From contig SLAD01000345.1 in assembly GCA_007126995.1 (NCBI GenBank), positions 1-16,501 on the forward strand: DNA of 16,501 bases, written 5' to 3'. This document shows, piece after piece, positions 1 to 7,842 of the stretch. The notes beneath the pieces are model-generated. The model was not told the origin of the DNA and searched no databases. It saw only the letters and a program-made list of their open reading frames with translations. This DNA comes from Kiritimatiellia bacterium (lineage in GTDB: Bacteria; Verrucomicrobiota; Kiritimatiellia; SLAD01). The stretch's first letter is position 1. Each line of letters starts with the position of its first letter. The translations under genes were made by a program, and so were the position numbers.

Positions 1-1
1 C

Positions 2-1321
2 TCTGGGGCCAGCAGCACGGCCCGCTTGGATATCCGTTCCGGAAGCCTAAGCCGTGATGACAGCTCACCACAGATTGGCAACTTTGGCGTGGCGGCAAAT
101 GGAGCAGGGCCGGTTTTAAATATCGCTGACACGTCCGTCACCGGTCAGAGTAATTTCACCACCTATGGACAGGGAAGCGGATCATTATCCGTACGGGCAT
201 TAACGATTGGTGTGTTTGGTGCTGCTGCCGAAGGAACAGTGAATATCAATACGACCGGATCGGTTACCGCAGTACAAACAATCATAGCCGGGCAAGACGG
301 GACGGGTACCATCAATCTCAGTGGCGGTGAACTGAATACGCCACATTTTGGGGGTGGTCTCGTTTTAGGTGAAAACGCAGGCTCCACAGGAGTCATCAAC
401 ATGGATGGTGGAACTATGGGAGATGGCACGGACGCCAAGCAGCGGTTCATAAGAATTGGCAGGTCCGGAGTCGGAACATTTAACCAAACCGGCGGGGACA
501 TTGAACTGGGCAACCAGTTTAACAGTGCCATTGAAGTCGGGATAAATGAGGGTTCCACCGGCACCTATAATTTTAGTGGAGGAAGTGCTTCGATGCAACG
601 CATCACCGTTGGTATGGAAGGATCAGGCACACTGAATCTCTCTGGAACAGCGGAACTGACGGCAAATGAATTTGGCACGTTAACTCTTGTCGGGGGTGAT
701 ACCCCGACCGGTCAAGGAACCGTGAATTTGGACGGAGGCCTGTTAACCGTCAATCAAATCCAAACACTGGCGGCCGATCCCAGTGTCAGTGAGAGTATCT
801 TTAATTTTAACGGAGGCACCCTGCGACCGTTTTCGGGGTCACTAGGCGCAACCTTCATGCAGGGCCTGACTGAAGTGAATATTCTAAGCGGCGGCGCTTT
901 TATTGACACCGATGGCTTTAATATCACGATTGCTCAAGCTTTCCAGGGAGATGGCGATTTAACCAAGCTCGGTGAAGGCACCCTGACACTTGCATCGGAT
1001 TCCAATGCCTCCACCGGCGGACTCATTATTGAGGAAGGGACGGTCTCCATTGAACATGCATCGTTTCTGGACTCATCCGCCACCATCAACATTTTCGACG
1101 GCGCTACGTTGGATATGGATTTTGCGGATACACTTACCGTCAGCGCATTGATTTTGGATGGAGAGGAACAAGTCATTGGAACCTATGATGCCAGCACATC
1201 CGGTGCGTTCCTCTCTGGTGATGGAACGATCAGCGTAATCCCCGAGCCGTCCGGGGTTATGTTATTCGGGCTGGCCCTCTTAACTGCGGGCGCTGCTCGC
1301 CGTCGCCGCAGCTTTAATTAA
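2..1321 (+). CDS. PEP-CTERM surface protein with autotransporter-type repeats (5' end outside window)
   Basis: This is a probable secreted or surface-anchored structural protein. The reading frame is open back to base 2, and the first possible start inside the window (TTG at 26) has no ribosome-binding site, so the true start and any signal peptide lie to the left. The visible part is a low-complexity beta-rich array with a loose repeat of about 40 residues built on G-[ST]-G-T-x-N-x-[ST]-G-G. Near the C-terminus there is a passenger-associated-transport-repeat-like segment (GEGTLTLASDSNASTGG). The last 27 residues form a PEP-CTERM sorting signal: IPEP, a hydrophobic helix (VMLFGLALLTAGA), then ARRRR. 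In that family the signal is known to direct processing by an exosortase and delivery to the envelope. No exosortase gene is present here. The stop codon lies inside a TTAATTAA palindrome shared with the convergent GH36 gene. The function of the passenger is unknown. Confidence 0.85.
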   Translation, partial: SGASSTARLDIRSGSLSRDDSSPQIGNFGVAANGAGPVLNIADTSVTGQSNFTTYGQGSGSLSVRALTIGVFGAAAEGTVNINTTGSVTAVQTIIAGQDGTGTINLSGGELNTPHFGGGLVLGENAGSTGVINMDGGTMGDGTDAKQRFIRIGRSGVGTFNQTGGDIELGNQFNSAIEVGINEGSTGTYNFSGGSASMQRITVGMEGSGTLNLSGTAELTANEFGTLTLVGGDTPTGQGTVNLDGGLLTVNQIQTLAADPSVSESIFNFNGGTLRPFSGSLGATFMQGLTEVNILSGGAFIDTDGFNITIAQAFQGDGDLTKLGEGTLTLASDSNASTGGLIIEEGTVSIEHASFLDSSATINIFDGATLDMDFADTLTVSALILDGEEQVIGTYDASTSGAFLSGDGTISVIPEPSGVMLFGLALLTAGAARRRRSFN

Positions 1322-3692
1322 CATGCGCTAGCTCAGTCAGGGCCAGCGAGAATTCCCCTTTTCCGTCTGAAACCGGGACAGAAGCGGTTTTCAGCGTTTC
1401 TCCCGGGAGCAATACGGTGATTCCGAAAGGCTCATTCCATTCGAACCGGACCGTGCCGCTGATCGATTCCTGATCAACTTTAATATTCTCCAGTTCAACG
1501 CCACCACTCAGATGGGCGTCCGTAGTCAAAACAGTCGGTATTTCTTTCCATGGCAGGATCTTGAACATTCGGGTGCCATGCAAAGGAACCGTATAGGTGA
1601 TGGGCTGGTCCCCATCAAACAGTCCCAAATACTCGCCGGTTATGGTTTCCACAACGGCCCACTTTTCAGCGTTCGTGGTTATCGGCAGCTTGGCGATCGT
1701 AAAGGATACGTCCTGATCATTTTCCTGCCAATTTGAGGTGGCGAACATATCCCAGGTGCCCAGACTGCCGTCAATGTTGGTAAATGAATTAAAGTACTGC
1801 TGGGGTGCGATCTCATAATCATAATCCAGAATTCTGAACGGACTGCTCTGGCAGGGCATGACCCGCCGATAGTACGCTTTCCGTTCCGGCTGGAATTCAT
1901 TCATTTTTTCGGAAAAACAGGAAATCCCGCCCAGAATGACCTGATGCGCCACGCAGGTGAGGGCTTCCTCATCCGTATACGTACCGGCGCACAAGCGCAT
2001 GGTATCGGCTATCTTATAGTGTGTCGTCCGCTTGCGGATCATCAGTGCATCCGGGTCCGTATGGTAGATTTCGTCATAGAACGTGCGCATGAGACCTTGC
2101 TGGATGCGTTTCGCATGTCCTTCGACGCCGTCACTGTAGGTAATGTCTCCGGTATCGGGGTCATACTGCTGGATTCGCCGCCAGGTTCCGAAGACATCGC
2201 TGGTGACCCGAACGGCGTCCGAAAGACCAATCCCCGCTTCATATAGTCCCCCGCAGGCGATGGTATAGCATTCGGGCCCCAGGGCTTCCGTAATATAGGT
2301 AAGCATGGTCCGATACGCTTGGGCACGGGTCATTTTGCGGTTATAAAACTGCACGTTATCTTTATTCACGGTGGCGCGCAGAAAATCCATCTTGTGGAGC
2401 GTGAATCCCTTCTTCTTCAGTTTGGTAAACACATCCGTGAAATATTCTTTTGCATGGGGGGAAGTCGGATCGACAACCAGGTTGTCGGTTTTTCTGCTGC
2501 CATATTCAGCCGTCCGGTAATATACAGTGTTGCCCTCGATATCTTTGAGAAACAGGTCCGGATACTTTTCCACATACGGATCGCTCGGACTGATTACGGC
2601 CGGGCAGGTCCAAATTCCGGGCATCAGGCCAGCCTCTTTCATTTTTTCAGCCGCGTGGGTCATGCCCGCAGGAAAGCGATCATAGTTCGTATCATAGGTG
2701 CCGAACGAGGTCATCCAGCCATTGTCAATCAGCAAGCCGTCCACCGGAATGTTGCTATTCTTCAGCTCCAGACAATTTTCCTCGAGGTCGTTCTGATCGA
2801 ACTCCAGCCCGAAGAACTGCCAGGAGCAGTACAGTACCGGTTTCTTTCTTTCTGGCTGCTTAAACCCAAACTCTTTTTGGGTCAGAACCAGAGACTGCCG
2901 CATCAGTTCCCAAATATCCGTTCCCGAATTAAAGACCACCCAATGGCTTGCTCTTGATTCGCCCGGATCCAGCGTCACATAGTCCATCTCGGCACAGACC
3001 TGAAAGTAGTCCATTCCCGGGGGGTCGCCTTCAAAGCCAAGATCGATATTTGAAAGATGCTCCAGTTGTCCAAGCAAACTGACCGCAAGTTTGGGGCCCT
3101 TCTCATTCAGTCGGGATGAGATAACCACCACACCGTCTGATTGCACCAGGCTGCTGGCCATCACTTCTTCTTCACTGAGCGTTTGCGAGGCTCCACCGCC
3201 GGCAACCACATTTCCGGATGCCACCAGCGCGTCTTTGAAACGAGCATCGCGGGCGCTCGGCTTGAACGATCCCGGCTGATCCCCTTTCATTTTAGCCTGC
3301 CGGACAAACAGCCAGTCGTTAAATTTGGCGTTGTCAACCACCACAGCGTCATCGCCTTCGGACCGGTAGGGAATCATGTTCTTAAGGATGACAACATCGC
3401 TGCCTTGATTTTTCAGGAGCTGCCTGGTTGCGGCCCACTGCCCGTCATCGGCAATAAACAGTTCCTGAATAATCTTTAGCCCCCCCGTTTCACCGGAAAT
3501 CTGAAAAACGTTGCCTGCCTCTCCAGCAAGCGTATGCGGTGCGGGGCTGGACGTTTCCGTAAATGTACACGGATCAAGGGTCTTTCCGCAAAGGATAGGC
3601 AACTGAACGCGCCCGGTGAGCTGGATAGATTGCGAGGTAATTTCATAATCGCCATTGTCCAGCATGTTTAACGTAAATTGTTCTTTATTCAT
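1314..3692 (-). CDS. GH36-type alpha-galactosidase-like glycoside hydrolase
   Basis: This is a retaining glycosidase of the GH36/melibiase type, expected to release alpha-linked galactose or a related sugar from oligosaccharides. An N-terminal beta-sandwich of about 290 residues precedes a TIM barrel with GLLIDNGW, DRFPAGM and GIWTCP strands. The nucleophile strand HKMDF matches the family K-x-D motif; the Asp is about residue 436 from this start. The acid/base candidate is the Asp of VTSDVF (about 499), after the IACGG glycine/cysteine segment. The length of about 790 residues is normal for GH36. ATG at 3692 was chosen because AAGG precedes it by about 10 nt. An in-frame ATG at 3716 adds eight residues but has only a distant GAGGG. 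There is no signal peptide, so it is probably cytoplasmic. It lies about 92 bp after the sulfatase gene on the same strand, probably in one operon. The exact sugar specificity cannot be read from sequence. Confidence 0.85.
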   Translation of the reverse strand: MNKEQFTLNMLDNGDYEITSQSIQLTGRVQLPILCGKTLDPCTFTETSSPAPHTLAGEAGNVFQISGETGGLKIIQELFIADDGQWAATRQLLKNQGSDVVILKNMIPYRSEGDDAVVVDNAKFNDWLFVRQAKMKGDQPGSFKPSARDARFKDALVASGNVVAGGGASQTLSEEEVMASSLVQSDGVVVISSRLNEKGPKLAVSLLGQLEHLSNIDLGFEGDPPGMDYFQVCAEMDYVTLDPGESRASHWVVFNSGTDIWELMRQSLVLTQKEFGFKQPERKKPVLYCSWQFFGLEFDQNDLEENCLELKNSNIPVDGLLIDNGWMTSFGTYDTNYDRFPAGMTHAAEKMKEAGLMPGIWTCPAVISPSDPYVEKYPDLFLKDIEGNTVYYRTAEYGSRKTDNLVVDPTSPHAKEYFTDVFTKLKKKGFTLHKMDFLRATVNKDNVQFYNRKMTRAQAYRTMLTYITEALGPECYTIACGGLYEAGIGLSDAVRVTSDVFGTWRRIQQYDPDTGDITYSDGVEGHAKRIQQGLMRTFYDEIYHTDPDALMIRKRTTHYKIADTMRLCAGTYTDEEALTCVAHQVILGGISCFSEKMNEFQPERKAYYRRVMPCQSSPFRILDYDYEIAPQQYFNSFTNIDGSLGTWDMFATSNWQENDQDVSFTIAKLPITTNAEKWAVVETITGEYLGLFDGDQPITYTVPLHGTRMFKILPWKEIPTVLTTDAHLSGGVELENIKVDQESISGTVRFEWNEPFGITVLLPGETLKTASVPVSDGKGEFSLALTELAHVN

Positions 3693-3784
3693 CAGCTTAC
3701 TACCTTGGTCATTCATATGTTTCGGTTAAACGTCACCCTCACCGGAATGAGGTGGTGGAAATTCGGGGCTCCCCGGTGATCCTG

Positions 3785-5311
3785 TCACTCAATGGGTTCG
3801 GGCTCATAGTCGGAAGGATTCACCCAGCCGGTCTGGTCGGCGCTCGCCTCCCCGGCCATGTAACGCTCGTAGAAATCCTGCGCTTCATCGCTGGTGAATG
3901 GATAGCGGTCAAAAATATCCCCATCGGGGCCGACCACCCGCGGATCGTTTGTGCGGGCGAGATCTGCGAACAGCTTTTCCTTTAACATTTGCTTGAGATC
4001 CTGATACCCCGGTTTGTCTGCAAGATTGATGAGACAATCGGGATCCACTGAAATCTGATACATCTGTTCCCGCGGATTCTTACCGAAGCACAGCTTCCAA
4101 TAATGGTCGTCGATCCCGTCTCTGCGCAGGTTGAGAATGCAGGTTTTGGTCGGAGAACCATCGGTATTCAGGTATCCGGTTTCCGGATTACCCGCCGGCC
4201 AGAGATGCGGCTTGAAGTTATGGATATAAAGGAACCCGTCCTGAATAATGGAACGAATGGGGTAGCCCTGATTTTCCGGACGGCCGTAGTCGTGACGCTC
4301 CTGTCCGAGGATCACGTAGCCCCAATCCTGCTTGCGCAGACGGTCATCGAAGATTTCGCGCATGTCCTTGCCGGAACTTGGCTCCATACCGGCAGCTTCA
4401 AGGTCCAGACCGGCGGCCGCCATGAAGGTCGGCGCGAAGTCCACAAAAGAAATGAACCCTTCTTCAACCCGGCCGGGATTCTTTATGCCGTCCTTCCACA
4501 TCACGGCCAGCGGCATGTGATTTGAAACCTCGTACTGCATCCCCTTGGCTCGGGGGAACGGCATCCCGTTGTCCGAAGTGAAGAGGATCATCGTATTGTC
4601 CAACTCGCCGCGTTCTTCAAGGAAATCCAGCATTCTGCCGAGGTGGCGGTCCGCGTGTTCAATCTCGAACGCGTAATCCAGCATGTCCGTGCGGACAATT
4701 TCATTGTCCGGCCAGTTGGCGGGAACCGCATCGACATCGGACAGTTTCTTACCGCCGTAGCGTATACCGGAACCGTACTCATAGGGACGGTGGGGTTCAC
4801 GGGCGCCATACCAGAAGGCCCAGGGTGCATCCTCCTCTTTGTCCTCCATAAACTGCTCAAAATTCCGGGCATAGTCACAGTCGGAAATAAACTTGGTGGG
4901 AGACGGAGAGGTATGTTGGTTGTATTCCCGTCCCACCAGCGGCCGGTCCGGATTCCCCTCGACCCTGCCCGGCCCCCATGCCTTTCCGGTGAAACCAGAG
5001 GCATAGCCATGCTCCGAGAGGGCCTCCATCCAAGTCTTAAACCCAGTCTCCGGCCATACCGCGCTGTGTACCCCGATCTGTTCCAGCTCCCAGCTTTGGC
5101 GACCGGTGAGGACCGCCGCGCGGGAAGGAGCGCACTTGGCGTTGGGGGTGTAACAATTCCGGAACAGAATGCCCTCTTTGGCAAGACGGTCAAACGCCGG
5201 TGTGTTCACCCAGGTCGTTCCATGTGCGCCCATGTGCAAGTACGAAGCATCGTCCATGATGCAAAAAAGAATGTTAGGACGTCTCACCGGTTTGGATGCT
5301 GAATTTGTCAT
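3785..5311 (-). CDS. Sulfatase (S1 family, arylsulfatase / heparan N-sulfatase-like)
   Basis: This enzyme hydrolyses sulfate esters or sulfamates, probably on a carbohydrate. The N-terminus has the metal-binding RPNILFCIMDD strand. The C-x-P-S-R signature appears as KCAPSRAAVLTGR, with Cys60 as the residue that must be converted to formylglycine. A second metal/active-site segment is FTSDNGMPFPRAKG. The FRNCYT...CAPSRAAVLTG context and the SDNGMPFP segment resemble the SGSH (N-sulfoglucosamine sulfohydrolase) branch, but this is only a family-level impression. At 508 residues it is of usual length. The N-terminus (MTNSASKPVRRPN) is not a signal peptide, so it looks cytoplasmic, unlike most polysaccharide-degrading sulfatases. 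No maturase (anSME or FGE) is in the window. The Shine-Dalgarno sequence is weak. It is the first gene of a minus-strand pair with the GH36 enzyme, which points to use of a sulfated galactoside. Confidence 0.93.
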   Translation of the reverse strand: MTNSASKPVRRPNILFCIMDDASYLHMGAHGTTWVNTPAFDRLAKEGILFRNCYTPNAKCAPSRAAVLTGRQSWELEQIGVHSAVWPETGFKTWMEALSEHGYASGFTGKAWGPGRVEGNPDRPLVGREYNQHTSPSPTKFISDCDYARNFEQFMEDKEEDAPWAFWYGAREPHRPYEYGSGIRYGGKKLSDVDAVPANWPDNEIVRTDMLDYAFEIEHADRHLGRMLDFLEERGELDNTMILFTSDNGMPFPRAKGMQYEVSNHMPLAVMWKDGIKNPGRVEEGFISFVDFAPTFMAAAGLDLEAAGMEPSSGKDMREIFDDRLRKQDWGYVILGQERHDYGRPENQGYPIRSIIQDGFLYIHNFKPHLWPAGNPETGYLNTDGSPTKTCILNLRRDGIDDHYWKLCFGKNPREQMYQISVDPDCLINLADKPGYQDLKQMLKEKLFADLARTNDPRVVGPDGDIFDRYPFTSDEAQDFYERYMAGEASADQTGWVNPSDYEPEPIE

Positions 5312-5396
5312 TTCTTAATGGGTCTTTAGTATGCTCACACAACCTAGGCGCTCCGTCATAATAAACGAGTCTATATCCCGCATACTTATATCTATC

Positions 5397-5417
5397 TTAC
5401 CTATAGAAGTTAGGTAA
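5397..5417. promoter_or_regulatory. Inverted repeat, possible operator for the sulfatase-GH36 unit
   Basis: TTACCTA and TAGGTAA are perfect 7-bp arms separated by 7 bp, a spacing typical of a dimeric regulator site. It lies about 85 bp upstream of the sulfatase ATG. On the minus strand TATAAG (a possible -10) lies just downstream, so the repeat falls around the -35 position. The operator role is inferred; no regulator gene is in the window. Confidence 0.35.
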
Positions 5418-5584
5418 ATGCATAAACAGCCGGAAATCTTAGACAAACTGACAGGACAAGCAGTGGGTGTTCACGTGCTTTCACCGAAAAAAGCAGCATA
5501 AAAGAGGTTGGCGGTCAGGTTGCGCTATTTAATAGAGAAGATTAGAGCAAAAGATAAAGGCGAATCGTTCTGCCCTTGTCCTAA

Positions 5585-5611
5585 GGAACGCTCTGATTTT
5601 GACTTGTCATA
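5585..5611 (+). promoter_or_regulatory. Possible ECF-sigma promoter upstream of the glucan phosphorylase
   Basis: GGAAC (5585-5589) is followed after 16 nt by GTCATA (5606-5611). This agrees with the general ECF promoter plan, -35 GGAAC and -10 GTC about 16 nt later, as known for sigma-E-type factors. The element ends about 62 bp before the phosphorylase ATG. An ECF sigma gene lies in the convergent operon at 8800-9408. No equally good match was seen upstream of the outer membrane protein, malQ or nspC genes. Confidence 0.35.
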
Positions 5612-5658
5612 GGGAATGCTCCACCTTACCTTCGCAAGGCTATTTTAACGCTTTTTCG

Positions 5659-5664
5659 AAAGGA
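5659..5664 (+). promoter_or_regulatory. Ribosome-binding site fixing the phosphorylase start
   Basis: AAAGGA lies 9 nt before ATG 5674. This favours that start over the in-frame TTG at 5599, which has no such site and would add 25 residues that are not phosphorylase-like. Confidence 0.75.
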
Positions 5665-5673
5665 TCATTACTC

Positions 5674-7818
5674 ATGGCTATAGCAACTAGAACCGTCGCA
5701 GACATACACGTGCCCAATGAACTCGCGCGATTGCGTGAGATCGCTTATAACCTCTGGTGGTCATGGACTCCGCGAGCGCGGCGATTCTTCTCCACCATCG
5801 ACACGGCACTGTGGGCCACCTACCGGAACCCCGTTCAGCTCCTGATCAATATTGAACCGCATCAGTGGGAGCGTTTGATCGAGGACGGCGGAGCGTTTAT
5901 GTCGGATTATCGTCGTCTGGTGCGCGACTTTGATCGCTACATGTCGCCCGAAACCACCCCTTTTCAGCAACAGTTCGCGGATTATGACGGGGAACCGATC
6001 GCCTATTTCAGCACCGAGTTCGGCTTGCATGAGTGTCTGGGCATTTACTCGGGTGGCTTGGGCGTGTTGTCGGGTGATCACGCCAAGGCGGCCAGCGATT
6101 ATGGCCTGCCATTCATCGGCATCGGTATCCTGTATCGTAGCGGCTACTTTCATCAGTCGGTCGATTCGGATGGCGATCAGGATCATGTTTTCGCGAATTA
6201 CGACTTCAACCGCTTGCCAGTCAGCCCGCTGCAATCGAGCACTGGTCGCGACTTGGTGGTATCGATCGATCTGCCCGGTCGCGACGTAAAGGCGAAGGTG
6301 TGGCAGTTGCGCGTGGGGCGCGTGAACCTGTACCTGTTGGATACGGACATTCCGGAGAACGACATTGCGGATCGACCGATCACCTCGCAGCTTTATGTGC
6401 GTGGACGCGAGATGCGTCTGTGCCAGGAACTGGTGCTGGGCATTGGCGGCGTGCATGTGCTGCGCGAGTTGGGCATTCAGCCGGCCGCTTGGCATATGAA
6501 TGAAGGGCATTCGGCGTTTCTCAACCTGGAACGCGTGCGCGGCTTTATCCGTGACGGACTGTCGTGGGACGAGGCGGCCAAGACGGTCGCCGCCGATACC
6601 GTCTTCACCACACACACGCCGGTACCGGCCGGCAATGAAGCCTTCGACACCCATTTGGTCGAGAAATATCTGGCCGAATACGCCAAAGGTGTCGGTGTGG
6701 AGACCAAGCGTATCATTGACCTAGGCTTTTCTTATCCTGAGGGGGGCAGCCAGCCGTTTAATCTCACCGCCCTCGCGATTCGGATGAGCCGGTACGTGAA
6801 TGGCGTTAGCAAGCTGCACGGCGAAGTGTCGTCCCATATGTGGCATCACCTGTTTGATGACAAGACCGCGGCCGATCTGCCCGTGGACTATGTCACCAAC
6901 GGCGTGCATGTCGCCACTTGGCTGGGCCATGACATGCGTACGCTGGTGGAGGAGGAAATCGGCGCGGACTGGAATGAACATCTTACCGATGAGGATTTCT
7001 GGGCCAAGGTCCGTGATCTGCCGGATAAGGAGCTGTGGGATGCGCACAATCATCAGAAGGAGCGTATGATTCGCTTGGTCCGCTCCCGTTTGGTTGAGCA
7101 GTTTGCGCGGCACGGCAAGAGTCCCGACGAAATGCGCGAGGTGAGTGCGGTACTTGATCCGCAGGCCTTGACGATTGGCTTTGCGCGACGTTTCGCGACC
7201 TATAAGCGCGCCGGGCTCATTTTCCAAGACATTGCGCGCCTGAAATCGATTATCATGAACGCGGACCGCCCTGTGCAGATTATCTTTTCCGGCAAAGCCC
7301 ACCCGGCCGACATGCCGGGACAGGATCTCGTCCGGCACATCTTCAACATTGCCTTTCATTCCGAATTGGCGGGTCGGATTATTTTCCTTGAGGACTACGA
7401 GATGCGGGTCTGCCGTCATCTGGTCCAAGGAGTGGATGTCTGGCTGAACACGCCGCGGCGTCCGCGGGAAGCCAGTGGCACGAGCGGCATGAAGGCGGCC
7501 ATGAACGGCGCGCCGAACCTCAGCATATCCGATGGGTGGTGGCCGGAAGCGTACAACAGCAAGAACGGCTGGCTAATCAGTGACGGGCGTGAATACGACA
7601 ACGAAGAGATGCAGGATTACGAGGATTCGTCTTCGTTCTACGACATTCTCGAGCAGCAGGTCGTGCCAGCGTACTACGAGAACCGCGAGCAAGGTGTCCC
7701 GACGGACTGGGTGGCCATCATGAAAGACAGCATGGCGACCATCATCCCAGCGTTCAGCGCCGCCCGTATGTTGACGGATTACACCCGTAAGTTCTATATG
7801 CCGATCGCGCAAGAGTAG
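5674..7818 (+). CDS. glgP: Alpha-glucan (glycogen/maltodextrin) phosphorylase, GT35, DUF3417 type
   Basis: This enzyme phosphorolyses alpha-1,4-glucans to glucose 1-phosphate in the cytoplasm. The N-terminal 100 or so residues are the DUF3417-like segment (VPNELARLREIAYNLWWSW) that marks the short bacterial/archaeal phosphorylase branch. The GT35 core follows: YFSTEFGLHECLGIYSGGLG, the HMNEGHSAF segment and ATYKRAGL. The PLP-lysine motif EASGTSGMKAAMNG places the cofactor lysine at about Lys607. The length of 714 residues fits this branch, which is shorter than the E. coli enzyme. The ATG at 5674 is chosen because of the AAAGGA site and because conservation begins there. It is a single plus-strand gene that converges, with a 24-bp gap, on the operon carrying malQ, its usual partner in glucan breakdown. 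A possible ECF promoter lies upstream. Confidence 0.95.
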   Translation: MAIATRTVADIHVPNELARLREIAYNLWWSWTPRARRFFSTIDTALWATYRNPVQLLINIEPHQWERLIEDGGAFMSDYRRLVRDFDRYMSPETTPFQQQFADYDGEPIAYFSTEFGLHECLGIYSGGLGVLSGDHAKAASDYGLPFIGIGILYRSGYFHQSVDSDGDQDHVFANYDFNRLPVSPLQSSTGRDLVVSIDLPGRDVKAKVWQLRVGRVNLYLLDTDIPENDIADRPITSQLYVRGREMRLCQELVLGIGGVHVLRELGIQPAAWHMNEGHSAFLNLERVRGFIRDGLSWDEAAKTVAADTVFTTHTPVPAGNEAFDTHLVEKYLAEYAKGVGVETKRIIDLGFSYPEGGSQPFNLTALAIRMSRYVNGVSKLHGEVSSHMWHHLFDDKTAADLPVDYVTNGVHVATWLGHDMRTLVEEEIGADWNEHLTDEDFWAKVRDLPDKELWDAHNHQKERMIRLVRSRLVEQFARHGKSPDEMREVSAVLDPQALTIGFARRFATYKRAGLIFQDIARLKSIIMNADRPVQIIFSGKAHPADMPGQDLVRHIFNIAFHSELAGRIIFLEDYEMRVCRHLVQGVDVWLNTPRRPREASGTSGMKAAMNGAPNLSISDGWWPEAYNSKNGWLISDGREYDNEEMQDYEDSSSFYDILEQQVVPAYYENREQGVPTDWVAIMKDSMATIIPAFSAARMLTDYTRKFYMPIAQE

Positions 7819-7842
7819 GTGGACGGCGACGCGCGTGCCGGG

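Larger units (their letters stand above)
5312..5673. other. AT-rich divergent intergenic region (sulfatase / glucan phosphorylase)
   Basis: This 362-bp gap separates two divergent genes and is visibly richer in A+T than its flanks. It holds a 21-bp inverted repeat (5397-5417), a possible ECF-type promoter (5585-5611) and the phosphorylase ribosome-binding site (5659-5664). A short frame from 5418 to 5612 is broken by one stop. No convincing protein gene or known riboswitch was recognised. Confidence 0.6.

Noticed and set aside
3717..3784. Possible terminator between sulfatase and GH36 (CCTCA-CCGGAA-TGAGG, 3737-3752)
   Set aside because: The stem is only 5 bp with no T-run on the transcribed strand; co-transcription remains more likely.
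5544..5594. Riboswitch-like leader structure upstream of the phosphorylase
   Set aside because: The stem has a large bulge and an 18-nt internal loop, matches no class I know, and lies upstream of the start site expected from the ECF-like promoter.
5599..5673. N-terminal extension of the phosphorylase from TTG 5599
   Set aside because: There is no ribosome-binding site, the residues are not family-like, and ATG 5674 has AAAGGA at good spacing.
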